NCBI GenBank assembly: GCA_944472155.2 | Contig: OX235271.1 | Coordinates: 79,158,256 to 79,222,255 of the forward strand | DNA from: Trichobilharzia szidati | Taxonomy: Eukaryota > Platyhelminthes > Trematoda > Strigeidida > Schistosomatidae | Length of the DNA: 64,000 bases | Reading direction: 5' to 3' | Part shown: in pieces, positions 48,401 through 55,823 of the stretch | How positions within the stretch are numbered: position 1 is the stretch's first letter | Layout of the letters: the number at the start of each line of letters is the position of its first letter | Translations under genes and position numbers: made by a program | The notes under the pieces: model-generated | Told to the model about the DNA's origin: nothing | Seen by the model: the letters and a program-made list of their open reading frames with translations, nothing else | Databases searched by the model: none

Positions 48401-48471
48401 GGAGTAGATTTACTCATCTCCATAGCCATCAAATAGCTAACATCCGCCAGTACAGCTTCTAGATCCGCCAT
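17938..48471 (-). CDS. GRK2: G-protein-coupled receptor kinase, GRK2/3 (beta-ARK) class, 16 coding exons
   Basis: GRK2/3 kinases phosphorylate agonist-occupied G-protein-coupled receptors at the plasma membrane, leading to arrestin binding and desensitisation; the PH domain recruits the enzyme through G-beta-gamma and phosphoinositides. The coding exons, 5' to 3', are 48471-48359, 42385-42309, 42259-42186, 42134-42033, 41983-41897, 41846-41785, 41729-41678, 41624-41533, 39233-39134, 35081-34869, 31748-31479, 29638-29538, 26286-26124, 24065-23631, 20611-20495 and 18405-17938. They sum to 2,526 nt and all junctions keep frame, giving 841 residues (vertebrate GRK2 is about 689). Domains: conserved N-terminus 1-38; RGS-homology region about 50-188; kinase with Gly loop 202-211 ([10 protein letters not shown]), ATP lysine K224, catalytic D322 in YRDLK and D340 of the GRK-type DLG motif; AGC tail with [18 protein letters not shown] in 448-502; PH domain from about 602 to 715; low-complexity tail to 841. 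The extra length is a Ser/Gly-rich insert before the PH domain and the C-terminal tail. UTR ends are not determined. Confidence 0.96.
18491..19202 (+). mobile_element. Penelope-like GIY-YIG ORF flanked by inverted repeats
   Basis: The open frame at 18596-18991 (131 codons) contains [20 protein letters not shown], then [20 protein letters not shown]: the GIY-YIG nuclease fold with its YIG, downstream Arg and a PLE-type Cys spacing. It is flanked by inverted copies: attgagcaaagaatat at 18491 and its complement ending at 19202, plus aattctagaataatca near 18570 mirrored at 19118-19135. RT motifs are absent. It sits in GRK2 intron 15, antisense to the gene. Confidence 0.75.
19395..20262 (+). mobile_element. 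RTE-B LINE, 3' end
   Basis: Frames in pieces encode VDHFTYLGS, the [19 protein letters not shown] segment, [10 protein letters not shown] and [19 protein letters not shown], followed by [13 protein letters not shown] and a pyrimidine-rich 3' UTR ending cttgaactgctgtacatc. This C-terminal extension differs from RTE-A. Frameshifts are present. Lies in intron 15, antisense to GRK2. Confidence 0.85.
20495..20611 (-). CDS. GRK2: GRK2 exon 15 (PH domain core)
   Basis: 117 nt, 39 codons, [18 protein letters not shown] and [19 protein letters not shown], the later beta strands of the PH domain. It is more diverged than the kinase exons but collinear with the vertebrate protein. The acceptor is TTTTAG and the donor GTAAGT; the frame is retained on both sides. 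Confidence 0.87.
21150..22281. mobile_element. Penelope-like element flanked by 316-bp inverted repeats
   Basis: Positions 21179-21494 and 21966-22281 are near-identical inverted copies. The centre on the plus strand reads [33 protein letters not shown] and [10 protein letters not shown], the PLE linker leading into the GIY-YIG domain. It then breaks just before the expected nuclease motif and resumes as [19 protein letters not shown] sequence and the DWDNVQIL end. The nuclease signature is lost to a short deletion or frameshift. In intron 14. Confidence 0.85.
22850..23345 (-). mobile_element. Penelope-like element, RT thumb and GIY-YIG C-terminal fragment
   Basis: The minus strand 23345-23040 reads in pieces [50 protein letters not shown], the PLE palm-end/thumb signature (YRKP then N-G-x-P). 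A shift then leads to the 23010-22860 frame with [19 protein letters not shown], resembling the GIY-YIG C-terminus. No intact ORF. Different lineage from the element at 21150. In intron 14, sense to the gene. Confidence 0.7.
23631..24065 (-). CDS. GRK2: GRK2 exon 14 (kinase extension, Ser/Gly linker, start of PH domain)
   Basis: 435 nt, 145 codons (residues 503-647). It begins [20 protein letters not shown], aligned with the vertebrate post-kinase helix. Next comes a basic stretch (AKRARARQR) and about 50 residues dominated by Ser, Gly, Thr and Asn that vertebrate GRK2 lacks. From [12 protein letters not shown] it enters the PH domain, with [17 protein letters not shown] matching the PH beta strands. 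The donor is GTAAGT. Confidence 0.94.
24690..26080 (+). mobile_element. RTE-B LINE, RT domain to near 3' end, heavily decayed
   Basis: Scattered frames include [11 protein letters not shown], an [14 protein letters not shown] piece and an intact RT active-site box YADDIFLL at about 25312. The C-terminal [12 protein letters not shown], HETxP-like and [17 protein letters not shown] pieces follow to about 26080. Stops in nearly every segment. Fills most of intron 13, antisense to GRK2, ending about 45 bp from exon 13. Confidence 0.75.
26124..26286 (-). CDS. GRK2: GRK2 exon 13 (AGC C-terminal tail)
   Basis: 163 nt encoding [20 protein letters not shown] and then the near-invariant GRK tail [18 protein letters not shown] and [14 protein letters not shown], which packs over the active site. 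The acceptor is TTTAG and the donor GTGAGA. An RTE-B relic begins to decay only a few dozen bases beyond the donor. Confidence 0.96.
26287..28689. other. GRK2 intron 12, upstream-of-LINE part
   Basis: AT-rich intron sequence without a recognisable mobile element. Contains a (GAT)n run at 26720-26740, TA runs near 26893-26902 and a (TA)n microsatellite at 28438-28466. Confidence 0.5.
28438..28466. repeat. (AT)n microsatellite
   Basis: About 28 bases of alternating AT inside GRK2 intron 12. Confidence 0.9.
28690..29356 (+). mobile_element. RTE-A LINE, 3' third
   Basis: Starts in the SFTYLG-equivalent region (cttccttcacttgtctagac) and continues through [26 protein letters not shown] codons to the family 3' end (ccaaggggaacaataaatat) at 29340-29356. 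Frame broken. In intron 12, antisense to GRK2. Confidence 0.85.
29538..29638 (-). CDS. GRK2: GRK2 exon 12 (kinase C-lobe)
   Basis: 101 nt encoding [20 protein letters not shown] followed by [14 protein letters not shown], matching the last helices of the vertebrate kinase domain. The acceptor TTTAG precedes AGC and the donor is GTAGGT. The final Gly codon is completed by the first base of exon 13. Confidence 0.94.
29905..30510 (+). mobile_element. RTE-A LINE, 3' third
   Basis: Collinear with the copies at 7900-8562 and 28690; begins gagtgggaggaatctaaagc and ends ccccaggagaataatc at 30490-30505. Many indels. In intron 11, antisense to GRK2. Confidence 0.8.
31202..31433 (+). mobile_element. 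tRNA-headed SINE, body type 1
   Basis: Head gtgcgtcggtggcacagtgg with anticodon-arm hairpin gaccatgcacatggtc, B box ggatcgatcccc and a closing acceptor-like gacgca. Body: agccagtaataaagctgg, ggttgggcatgaggctagc. 3' tail: ttgaagccctatgttctatt then ggaacgtgaag and AATAAAAA. The 7-bp direct repeat ttagcaa flanks it (31195-31201 and 31434-31440). In intron 11. Confidence 0.9.
31479..31748 (-). CDS. GRK2: GRK2 exon 11 (activation segment)
   Basis: 270 nt, 90 codons, starting [18 protein letters not shown]. It holds the GRK-specific DLG metal-binding motif, the activation loop [15 protein letters not shown], the [20 protein letters not shown] helix and the basic segment [13 protein letters not shown]. 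The acceptor is AATAG and the donor GTAAGT. Confidence 0.96.
31865..32570 (+). mobile_element. RTE-B LINE, 3' end
   Basis: Collinear with the copy at 19395: tctgatgcagacgtgatatt, ggtcaaatcagaacg, accacgtagggagg, cttgaactgctgcacacc. Coding frame destroyed. In intron 10, antisense to GRK2. Confidence 0.8.
33245..33965 (-). mobile_element. RTE-A LINE, 3' third
   Basis: The complement of the 3' end (gttgttcccttggatttcg at 33250) and C-terminal region, extending to the [20 protein letters not shown] near 33920. In intron 10, same orientation as GRK2. Confidence 0.85.
34869..35081 (-). CDS. GRK2: GRK2 exon 10 (hinge to catalytic loop)
   Basis: 213 nt, 71 codons. It contains the hinge and C-lobe start ([19 protein letters not shown]) and the helix leading to VVYRDLK, whose Asp is the catalytic base. 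One residue (Gly after Asp at the exon start) is extra relative to vertebrate GRK2. The acceptor is AATAG and the donor GTAAGC directly after the DLK lysine. Confidence 0.96.
35160..35505 (-). mobile_element. Sm-alpha-type SINE, near full length, hammerhead with AAAA for GAAA
   Basis: Minus strand: a 5' extension (agtgagaagtcgtcacc, agtggggtccacccggtcg, gacattggctggtgcg), then aagttggaattcatggg, the B box (ggattcgaaaccc), and hammerhead region tactgatgatgagtcccaag, ctaggac, aaaacagctgtccagtactc. Stem II (GTCC/GGAC), the palindromic stem III and the GTC cleavage site are preserved; the GAAA box reads AAAA and the CTGATGAG box has an extra GAT. Sense to GRK2, in intron 9. Confidence 0.85.
35540..35665 (+). 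mobile_element. Sm-alpha-type SINE 3' fragment with degraded hammerhead
   Basis: Reads taccaccgatgagtcccaga, ttaggacgaaaatgctctcc, ggcaccctctgg. Stem II and GAAA are intact; CTGATGAG is CCGATGAG and the cleavage site is CTC. The 3' part (aatggttctataactgacat) matches the other copies. Lies about 35 bp from the previous SINE, head to head. Confidence 0.75.
35666..36600. other. GRK2 intron 9 sequence, nothing recognised
   Basis: AT-rich, no mobile element or coding signal recognised. Confidence 0.4.
36613..37831 (+). mobile_element. RTE-A LINE, 5'-truncated, with 12-bp target-site duplication
   Basis: Flanked by gtaaccatagga at 36601-36612 and 37832-37843. Codes, in broken frames, for RT from the NFIDFEKAF block through [20 protein letters not shown] and [13 protein letters not shown] to the C-terminal [20 protein letters not shown] region, ending with an AAT tail at 37818-37831. 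The active-site FADD box near 37008-37020 is broken by a short insertion and frameshift. In intron 9, antisense to GRK2. Confidence 0.95.
37844..39133. other. GRK2 intron 9, upstream part, nothing recognised
   Basis: Short open frames only; no repeat family recognised. Confidence 0.4.
39134..39233 (-). CDS. GRK2: GRK2 exon 9 (ATP lysine, helix C)
   Basis: 100 nt encoding [17 protein letters not shown], with the ATP-anchoring lysine (K224), then helix C ([16 protein letters not shown]) with its conserved Glu. The acceptor is ATATAG and the donor GTAAGT; it ends in phase 0 at residue 253. Confidence 0.95.
39341..39561 (-). mobile_element. tRNA-headed SINE, body type 1, with 12-bp target-site duplication
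   Basis: Flanked by tatgaataaacc at 39329-39340 and 39562-39573. The minus strand has the head (gtgcgtcggtggcatagc, hairpin gaccatgcacatggtc, B box gggttcgatcccc), the body with agccagaataaaagctgg, and the tail ttgaagccctatgttccact then gggaacgtgaaggaat and an A-rich end. In intron 8, sense to GRK2. Confidence 0.95.
40005..40255 (+). mobile_element. RTE-B LINE 3' UTR fragment
   Basis: gactcaaaatcattctcagt, then cagatgttttcactcc and gtgacagctatggattgctg match the last 250 bp of the RTE-B copies at 19395 and 31865. No coding part. In intron 8, antisense to GRK2. Confidence 0.7.
41100..41285 (+). mobile_element. tRNA-headed SINE-like copy, diverged
   Basis: atgtcggtggttcagcggta then gaatgctcgccaaccac, acatggttcgagttcgattc: A- and B-box-like blocks in the order of the tRNA-headed SINEs, then ggttgggtttcgggctagc like body type 1. 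The tail lacks the LINE-like block. Confidence 0.6.
41533..41624 (-). CDS. GRK2: GRK2 exon 8 (kinase Gly-rich loop)
   Basis: 92 nt encoding the start of the kinase N-lobe, [17 protein letters not shown], which holds the ATP-binding glycine loop. The donor GTAAGT splits the Met codon of the following YAMK motif. This is the last exon of the compact cluster; intron 8 is 2,299 bp. Confidence 0.95.
41678..41729 (-). CDS. GRK2: GRK2 exon 7 (end of RGS-homology domain)
   Basis: 52 nt encoding [17 protein letters not shown], nearly identical to the vertebrate [15 protein letters not shown] stretch. The acceptor is TTATAG and the donor GTATGT. It ends at residue 189 in phase 0. Confidence 0.93.
41785..41846 (-). 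CDS. GRK2: GRK2 exon 6 (RGS-homology domain; non-canonical GC donor)
   Basis: 62 nt encoding [19 protein letters not shown], matching the vertebrate YIEEICQNLRGDVF region. The acceptor is TTTTAG. The only donor that keeps the frame into exon 7 is GAAG followed by GCAAGT, the consensus context of a GC-AG intron. The last two bases (AG) join a T in exon 7 to form Ser. Confidence 0.9.
41897..41983 (-). CDS. GRK2: GRK2 exon 5 (RGS-homology domain)
   Basis: 87 nt, 29 codons, starting [14 protein letters not shown], the equivalent of the vertebrate FSKSATEHV segment. The acceptor is GACAG and the donor GTAAGA. Confidence 0.92.
42033..42134 (-). CDS. GRK2: GRK2 exon 4 (RGS-homology domain)
   Basis: 102 nt, 34 complete codons, with [20 protein letters not shown] and HIMKELLSH as in vertebrate GRK2. 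The acceptor is TATAG and the donor GTACGC; the introns on both sides are about 50 bp. Confidence 0.93.
42186..42259 (-). CDS. GRK2: GRK2 exon 3 (RGS-homology domain)
   Basis: 74 nt encoding [20 protein letters not shown] and FYEN, aligned with the first helices of the RH domain. The acceptor AG abuts GTTAC and the donor is GTAAGT. It is separated from exon 2 by a 49-bp intron. Confidence 0.93.
42309..42385 (-). CDS. GRK2: GRK2 exon 2
   Basis: 77 nt encoding the stretch [20 protein letters not shown], which matches the vertebrate segment leading into the RGS-homology domain. The acceptor is CAG after an AT-rich tract and the donor is GTATGT. It follows the 5,973-bp intron 1 and ends one base into a Gly codon. 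Confidence 0.93.
42780..42930 (-). mobile_element. tRNA-related SINE, separate family
   Basis: Minus strand: gagatttggctcattggctt, then gatcttgggttcgaatgttg, A- and B-box-like blocks spaced as in tRNA, then ggttcctagtccgatac. The head and body differ from the other SINEs here. In intron 1. Confidence 0.55.
42931..48358. other. GRK2 intron 1, mostly unassigned
   Basis: AT-rich intron sequence without a clear mobile element. A less AT-rich part at about 46560-47080 carries a 71-codon minus-strand frame (47063-46848) of no recognisable family and may be an old repeat. Confidence 0.4.
48359..48471 (-). CDS. GRK2: GRK2 exon 1 (start codon, N-terminal receptor-docking segment)
   Basis: Begins with ATG at 48471 and encodes 37 residues opening [18 protein letters not shown], almost identical to vertebrate GRK2; this alpha-N segment contacts the active receptor. 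The match runs from the first methionine, which fixes the start. It ends with AG before donor GTAATT, splitting a Ser codon that exon 2 completes. Confidence 0.96.
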
Positions 48472-49300
48472 CTCAAAACGTTTTGAAATTTAATTTATTT
48501 ATATATCCAAATTATGTATTTCAAATAGTAAACGTCCCAAGGTGTTGTCGAACATATTAGCGTAATGTTTCAAAAACAGCCATCATTACGACAATCACAC
48601 ATCGCGCCTATCGAAAATAGGTGAAAAAACAAACATCAATTTTCAAGGGGAATCCAAAACAGATGTCTGATCAGAACACCTCTATAACTAAAACACCTTC
48701 ATAATCAAACCCTTTACAGCTTTGTGAATGACATGTGAGGTGAAGGGATAGTGATGGTACGGAATAATAATAAACGATCCGTTGATATACATCCCTCGAG
48801 AGTTTTCGGTCTTTGGAATACAGAATAGAAAGGGAGTGCTAATCGCTTCGACTAGAATATGAACTAAATGGTGAGAAGGTCAGTCTGAAACTTGTGATTT
48901 TTCAAATAGTCAGGTATGAGGAGCTAATAATTCAAAGACTTGTGCGTAAGGTTGGACCTTCCTTTGGCACTAAGGTAATATATCTTAATAGACTTAACAC
49001 CGGGCTAGATTTATCAGCCCATCAGCTTAGGCTAACTGTTGCCGGTATAGCTGGAACATGGTTGGAATGGCACCAGTGAGTTTTCAGAATTCTTCTAGTG
49101 GCACGTCGACAAAGTCAGTTGTTGCGGGGGCGGTAAATTAAATCCGTGGTTTCAACACTCCTTCCATCTTTTCCTGGAAATCTAAGGCACACAGTGATGG
49201 AACACTTGAAACCATCACTTATAAGATCAATTTTAACGGTCACACGCTCTGCACTGGAGTTTTACGTCAAGTGAACAATGTGATAGCCCCACAGATACAT
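48472..49300. other. 5' flank of GRK2, probable 5' UTR and promoter
   Basis: This 830-bp stretch between the GRK2 ATG and the 3' end of a LINE has no recognisable mobile element. A plus-strand open frame (48894-49079, 61 codons) reads away from GRK2 and resembles nothing I know; it could be chance. No convincing TATA box or initiator could be singled out. Confidence 0.4.
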
Positions 49301-49304
49301 TAAT

Positions 49305-52300
49305 ATTACATTTATTATTCCCTTGGATTCCGAGGGGAACGTAGGGCTTCAACAACACATCTCCGCTTTCTTGTTTTCTGCCATCCTCTTCAGCTGGGCC
49401 CACGATTGACCATAATCTCTTGTCTCCTCTTCGCATGATCTCTACCATATCACTCTCGGACGATCCACTCGTTACTTCCCATCCAGATTCCATTCGAGCG
49501 ATGGCCTGCATTGCGTGCGATGTCATTCAATGGCCACCTCAGCGTATGCCCGATCCATCTCCATATTCTCCTACATATTTGTTGAGCAATAGGCCCTTAG
49601 TTGGTTTGTTCCCAGCCGCACTTTCTTGTCGCTAATTCCTTCTGGCTTGCCTGCCATTTGATCTTCAGCATGGAGCCAGCCAGGGAAGGGGGCAGCTGTT
49701 GACAAAAGTCTGTAATCTGTTGGAAATCAATTTCGTGACACGCAGTGCAAGTTTCTGGCCCATATAGAAGAAGCGACCAAGTTCACACTGGTGTCGAAGA
49801 TCCGAATCTTGTTATTTATGCTAGGGAGTACAGTGCATAAGATTTCCAAACTGATTTTAGTTTGATGAAGGCGTATCCTGCCCTTCCTATTCTAGCTTTG
49901 ACTTCTTCATCCGTTCCGACCACCTGTGGTTGAATCCGTGCTCCCTAGTTAAATGAAGGAAGTGACTTTTTCAAGTCCCCCCTTTTGATAGTGATCAGTG
50001 CTGTCTGTTGTTGCTGTTGATTGGTTGGTCATCTTTATCACCTCCGTCTTCTCCATGTTCACCTGGAGTCTCCTCTTCGCTGCCTGCCAGCCTCTCCTGC
50101 CAGTCTGCTGGTTTCCGCTTGCACATCTTCGAGTTTGTGTGACATTAAACATAAATCACCCACGCGCAAAATCAAAATCTTCTAGAGTCTTCTCATCGGT
50201 CCAACGTATTCCTGTCTTCTCACTCCCTGTGCACAGTCAGATGCATGATTCAGTTTACTACAATTAAGAATATCATCGGTGATAATAGGCAGCCTGGTCT
50301 TACTCCCGTATTCACTTCAAACACTCTGCTGAGTTTTCTGTTGTGGATCATCTGAGTCGTGGTATTGTCATACAGCTGCTGAATGAGGTAAATAGAGATT
50401 TGAGCACTGCATATCATAGTGCTGATGTAATTTCCAAATTAATTGTCTGTCAGCGCTGCGCTATTGTAGGCCTTTTCGAAGTCGATGAAGTTAAGGTACA
50501 GGCTTGACTACCATTCTATGATGACGATGTGTAGAGTAGTGATTTGATCAGCACATGATTTGCCTTTCCTGAATCTAGCTTCTTCCGTACTGGCGGAGTT
50601 CCGTATCCAGTGCATCTTTTATTCTTTCCAGGATGACGCGTCTCAGTACTCTACTTGGCGTGGACAACAGCATAATTCCACGCCAGTTCTTGCACACGCC
50701 TAAGTCCCCTTGTTTGGCAGCTTGACGAGGTAGCTTTTTTCCAACCGGTAGGTACCTTCCCTTCTTTCCAAACCTTCTGCAGTAATGGCATGACCACATC
50801 TGCGACAGTCTCTGGGTTCGTTTTCAGTGCTTTGGGGGGAATTCCGTTTGGCCCTGCTGCCTACCCGGTTGGCGTTTAGTAGCTTGATCGCAATCAGGAT
50901 TTCTACTTTCGTTGGAGGATTGGTGCCCACTGTCAGGCAGTCCTGTGCGTGCTGTTGGTGGCGGTGGTCTTTCTGGGAGAGTTGCAGGCGGTGGTCGACT
51001 CAAGAGCCCTTTAAAGTGATCAGCCCGTTGACTTATTTGTTTCTCCTCCTTGGTGATCAGGTTCCCTTAAGCATCTATTAGTGGTTTCATCATCTGGCTT
51101 GATATCTTCCTGGATAGAGACCTGGTTTTCTGATATAATATCCTTGGGTCTCTTTTACCTGCCACCTGTTCTGCTTCAGTTGCCGGCCAGTGTTTCGTAG
51201 AATTTTCTTTTGTCTTTCCTAGCACTTTTCTTTTCTGCTTTACTCAGTGCAGCGTACATTGAACTCAGCTTCCCCTTCTGTTGTCCATCTTTGCATTGAG
51301 TCATTTTCTCTCTCACCATCCTCCTATCCTCTCTTCTATTAGCTCCCAGGTAGTTGTCCGTTCAGAGCCATTCCCTGTCGTGTCCCTTTTTTCTTGCTAG
51401 AATAGTTGTACACGTTTCCATGAACATTGACTTCAGAGAGTTCCAATGTTTTTCCACACAGGTGTCCTCAGTTATGCCGCGTAGTGTCTCCGACTTTGCT
51501 CTGATATCTGCAGTGAAGGCATCCCTTGTAGTTTTGTCTCCCAGTTTCTGAATGTTGAACTTGAATTGTGGTCTGTCTCCACTTCTTTTCAGGAATTTCA
51601 GCTTCATCTTAAAGGTTCCTAGAACTAGATGATGATCTGAGCCAACATCTGCTCCTCTTCTCGACTTTGTATCCAGAAGGCTGCGTCTCCACTTCCTTGA
51701 GGTTGATATGAAGTCTATTTGGTTTGAGGCATGTCCGTCAGGCGAAATCTATATTGTTTTGTGTATATACTTGTACTTATACACGCTGTCTCCATTCACC
51801 AAATCATTGAAAGCGCAGAAGTCTGCGAATAATTCTCCGCTCTCATTCGTTTCTCCGGGCAATAGCCTCTCGACCTATGATGAGTTCTCTTCCTGTTCCC
51901 AGTTTGGCGATCATATTGCCAATAAGGATTTTGATGTCAACACTCGGAATGTTGTCCTTCCTTCTTTCTTCTCTTGTCCGCGTTGTTTGAAGCACGGTGC
52001 GAAGCATTGAATAATTGTGAACTTCCTTACTGTTGAGTTGAATCTTGCTATTATGATCCTGAGGGATGAAATTGGTTCCCAGTTCATTTGCGCTTAGGCT
52101 GCCGCTGGCGAAATCCTTATAGCTACCCCTCGGTGTGTTCGTGGTTGTAGTTTGGGTGACCGGAGTAGATTACTGACTTACCAGCTTACAATTTTAGCAG
52201 TCCACGTCCATTCCATTTGCTCTCGCGGATATTTAGCACTTGGATAATTTGGCAGCATTTCCAGCCACGTTGTTGAACATAAATTCCACGTCGCCATTCT

Positions 52301-52437
52301 TATTTTGTTTAATTGAGAGGAGGTACATCGGCCAGATGACTGGTTTCTCAAAGGCTGTCCCATCTCACGTCATTTCGCCCGTGAACTATATAACTTTTGT
52401 CCGACGGTGTGCGGTGATACTTTAACTCGCCAAAAAT
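49305..52437 (-). mobile_element. RTE-A LINE, nearly full length, frameshifted
   Basis: Runs on the minus strand from its 5' end near 52437 to the 3' end at about 49310. In order: a 5' UTR; endonuclease start with NKIRMATWNL near 52310; GSDHHLV (the endonuclease SDHH box) near 51640-51620; a linker (RPQFKFNIQKLGDKTTRDAF); RT start with GDLGVCKNWRGIMLLSTPSR near 50700 and ILERIKDALDTELRQ; TGLQVN-type and C-terminal segments to 49420; and an ATT-rich tail. At least several frameshifts and stops break the single long ORF expected, so it is not active. Confidence 0.9.
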
Positions 52438-52701
52438 TCAATTAAAAAATCTCAAACTTATATGAATATATTTTTAACAAAATATTTGCATTCTTTGATG
52501 TCTTACTAGCCTAGAAAAAGGCGTGAAGTCAAATAATCAATACGTCAACAATGTTTTGTAGAGAGCGCTCAAATTGCCAAGGTCATCTAACTGTAGTTTG
52601 CTGGCCAGTTACCTCACCGACGTCTTAAAGTTTTGTTTCTGATCTTCCTTATCACTCAACTTTAATGTGAGGATAATCTATAGCAGCCATTAAACGACTT
52701 T

Positions 52702-52882
52702 GTGCGTCGGTGGACGCTGACCATGCACATGGTCTGGGGTTCGACCTCTGGCCGACGCACAGATGATGCCAATGGTCGGCCTGCTAAATTCGGGCTTCCG
52801 ATATCATATGCTGAAAATTCTATACTTGTACCAAAATACTGTGTGGAATCAGGGTATAATAAAAATAAATAAATAAGAACAT
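52702..52882 (+). mobile_element. tRNA-headed SINE, body type 2, A-box deleted
   Basis: tgtgcgtcggtgg runs straight into acgctgaccatgcacatgg; about 17 bp carrying the A box are missing compared with the other copies. B box ggggttcgacctc, body (cggcctgctaaattcgggc, tgctgaaaattctatacttg) and the AAATAAATAA tail are present. Confidence 0.85.
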
Positions 52883-52924
52883 ACTATGTAGCTAGTTCTG
52901 AATGCAGTGTAAGCTTTATCTCAA

Positions 52925-53100
52925 GAATTTTCTGACTTATTTGCTTTTGGTTAGATTAAAGTTAGGGTGAGATTAGGGTTGTGTGTTTACAGTAAGGCCA
53001 AGTTTAGCAAAAATGGTTGGACTAGGGTCGTGATTTGGAATTAAGTTTTTGATTAGGGTCATGATTTAGGTTTATGATAAGGGTTTGGTTTAATTGTCAT
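52925..53100 (+). repeat. Degenerate TTAGGG-rich tract
   Basis: Repeated units of the type gattagggt, gactagggtcgtg, gattagggtcatg, gataagggtt at irregular spacing. Resembles a decayed interstitial array of the telomeric TTAGGG motif or a short minisatellite. Confidence 0.55.
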
Positions 53101-53929
53101 ACTTAACACCCTACAAATCTGAACATACGGTTTGTTAACAGACTCCGTGGTTTTTCTTTCCTCTATTAGGACTGTTTGTTCAAAGTCGTCTGGTGGCTAC
53201 TATGGTTTATTTTCACCCAGTATCGTGCTGAATGATGGACGGAGGACGCTGATCCTCCTTGTAAGTTACTTCCACAATGGGCCAACTGCTAAAGAAGCAG
53301 ATGAAGGCACGTCAGGGGCAAATGTTAATTTTTTCCTTTACCATCCCTTGCAATTCTTTCTTTCGCTCTCGAACTCATACTACTCACCACTAGTATGTAG
53401 TATGAATTTATATTTGTTACTTCATAACCGTAACTCTTTGTTTGCTATTGAAGTTCAACTTACTTAACATATTGATACTCTCTTTGACATGCGGTGGTTA
53501 TTTTCTTATATTTGGACATTGTCTGCCGTATGTGCGTTATATATATATACTTTTTGTGAAAATGAGGACAAAGCCAATCACAAGGTGTTTCCGCGCATAG
53601 CATAGCATATGTCACAGCAGATATTCTAGCAGCGTAGAAAAGCAAATAGAACTCTCTTAAGGTAGCCAAACATAACATCGGATATGATTACAGAATTCCC
53701 CTGGGCCCGTAATACAAAATCAACCACCTTAGGAAATTCAGACCACATTTGACTGCCTCTGTCTTCCTATATAAATATACTGAAACGAAAGCGGGCAAGT
53801 TTCATTTGCGATAGCACATATCCCCACCCTTGCCTTCTGCACAGCTTTTCTGTTTTTCTCACTGGCGCATAGTGTCTCTGCATTCGACGGCATCCATTTA
53901 CAGACACCTCTGGCTGGATTTCATGACAC

Positions 53930-54105
53930 CAAGCACTACTGCTTTTGTCGAAGGATTAGTGTTTGCCTGAAGTTCTGTGCTGCTGACGATATTTCTCCAT
54001 CAGCTGCAGTTAGTGAACTCATCAAGAGTTCTTTGAAGTGATCAGCCACTCTTTCCATTGTTCCTCATCTTTAGTAATTAGGTACCCTCGAAGGGCCTCT
54101 ACAAC
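53930..54105 (-). mobile_element. RTE-A-related LINE fragment
   Basis: Antisense match to the linker between endonuclease and RT of the copy at 49305 (aagagttctttgaagtgatc, tagtaattaggtaccctcga compared with 51000-51070). Confidence 0.65.
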
Positions 54106-54552
54106 AGCATGCCATGGCCACTCAGATGTAGTAAGTGCTGGAAGAACTCAAAAGAATGGAATAAGTAGCCAGGTAGGAACTACATATTGTTTATGATTTG
54201 TGGAGCTGTCTTCACCTGTTGAATGATTAATGCCCTTCCAAGTGTTTGACTAGGTATGCCCCTCTCCACTCACCCTCCAGCATGCACTCTAGCATAAGGG
54301 TTTGAAAACACAGTTAGTCTTCTGCAATGCTATGGGCTGTTGGTCGGTAATTCGAGTAAATATCTTGGCGCAGAGCCAGTTTCTAAATTGCGGATGCATT
54401 TCGCCTTCTGTTTTCTACAATAGGTGACTGTAATCTATACATTCCTGCTTTTTAGTTGCTTCTCGGAATTCTCGTTAGCACCCCTTAGTCTAACTATTTT
54501 TATTCAGTGTAATGTCTGATTTGTCGAGCATGGAAACTGGCCTCAAAAATAA

Positions 54553-55540
54553 TTTCTTCAGAGGTGAACTGTGTTGCAACTCCTATACTTAAGTTACCTG
54601 AATTTGATCGACGTGACCTGGAACTACGGTTTGCACAACAAGAGTACTTTGACCTTTATAGCATTAAGTCTGAAACCACCAGGAATATAGATGTGTGTTC
54701 TCAGTTACCTTATGAGACCGGCAAGGAGGTGTGGGGCCTGAAGCTTCTTATTCGCCCCCGAAACAAGGAGCCACATAGTGTTTGAGCGCGAAGTGATTAA
54801 GCGCCCATGTCTGAAAATCAGCGTACACAAGATTTGCCTCAGAGGCAGAAAGTGGGAAATAAATACCCACCGCAATTCTCGCTCCACCTGCAACAGCTCG
54901 TAGGGGCAACATAGTGAGGTAGGCTGTGCTGAAGCAATGTTAAACGCAGGCCCTCTCAAAGTACATGCTACAGGCACTGAATGCATAAGATCTGGACTCT
55001 TCTCTTGAACAGTTAGCACCCATCACTGACAGAATGTTGGATTGAAGACGACTTATAGAGGGTCCATATGATTATAAATGAGGACTCACTTATCTCAGAA
55101 CTAGTAGCCAGCGTTAGATCACTGGCGGAACAACTAACATAAATACAGCTAACACGGGGCAGACAAGGTAGATCACGCAGTACAGCATGTTCCAGGTCAA
55201 AGAGTAGACCCATAAAAACTAGATCAACTGGTAAATTCTGTTTGTGTCACTGGAGGTTTGGCGCACAGTCAACAAAAATGTGCACGACCATGTGTCTGAT
55301 CTCAAATATCGCACAAGCAACAGGGAAACGATTAAATTCTCCTGAGGTAGTGACTACCGAAAGGAGGTGCCCGGGCAGTCAGCTATTCTATACCAAGGAC
55401 AAAAATATCTGGTTGATATAGAAACTAAACTTGGTATCGTACTAGGAGCAGGGGCCAAACCGCGACGAAAATATTCCCAGTCACGCTGTAGGCCGCCCAT
55501 AAAAACTAGACCGCGTCATTTGGGCAGCATGAACTAACCA
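54553..55540 (+). mobile_element. LTR retrotransposon gag and protease fragment, degenerate
   Basis: The frame 54564-54785 carries LKLPEFDRRDLELRFAQQEY, a common start of Ty3/gypsy-type Gag in flatworms. Frameshifted pieces follow with the Gag helices and a zinc-knuckle-like block at about 55235-55300 (Cys-x-Cys-His-x3-Phe-Gly then Lys-x-Cys). A SQLFYTKDK segment resembling the start of the protease lies near 55375. RT and integrase are not present here, and no LTR was found. Confidence 0.65.
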
Positions 55541-55823
55541 TTTAGCCAGAGTTTTAGAGACAGATTAATGATAATAATACCTTTATTGCAATCGGTACTT
55601 TTAGAACAGATACGGAATTTTCAGTGTGCAATGCCGTATTGCATTAAACTTTCTCGTCACAGAGGCGATGACCAGAATAGAGCATTTATACTAATAATAT
55701 TGTTCAGCGAAAACATGAATATGAAGTTAAGTTAAAATATTGACAAAAGCGTATCAGCAGAAAAAATAGAGTCGCTCACACAGACTTCCGCAGTAAGTTG
55801 GTAGTGTCATACCTCACACTTAC

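Noticed and set aside
48894..49079. First exon of a divergently transcribed gene
   Set aside because: A 61-codon frame with no homology, donor assignment or promoter signal that could be defended; kept only as a remark on the 5' flank.
49420..51081. Plus-strand open frames at 49420, 49998 and 50827 as genes
   Set aside because: They are antisense to the RTE-A LINE, whose endonuclease and RT motifs read on the minus strand.
54705..55213. Minus-strand frames of 104 and 66 codons
   Set aside because: Antisense to the gag fragment; no independent support.
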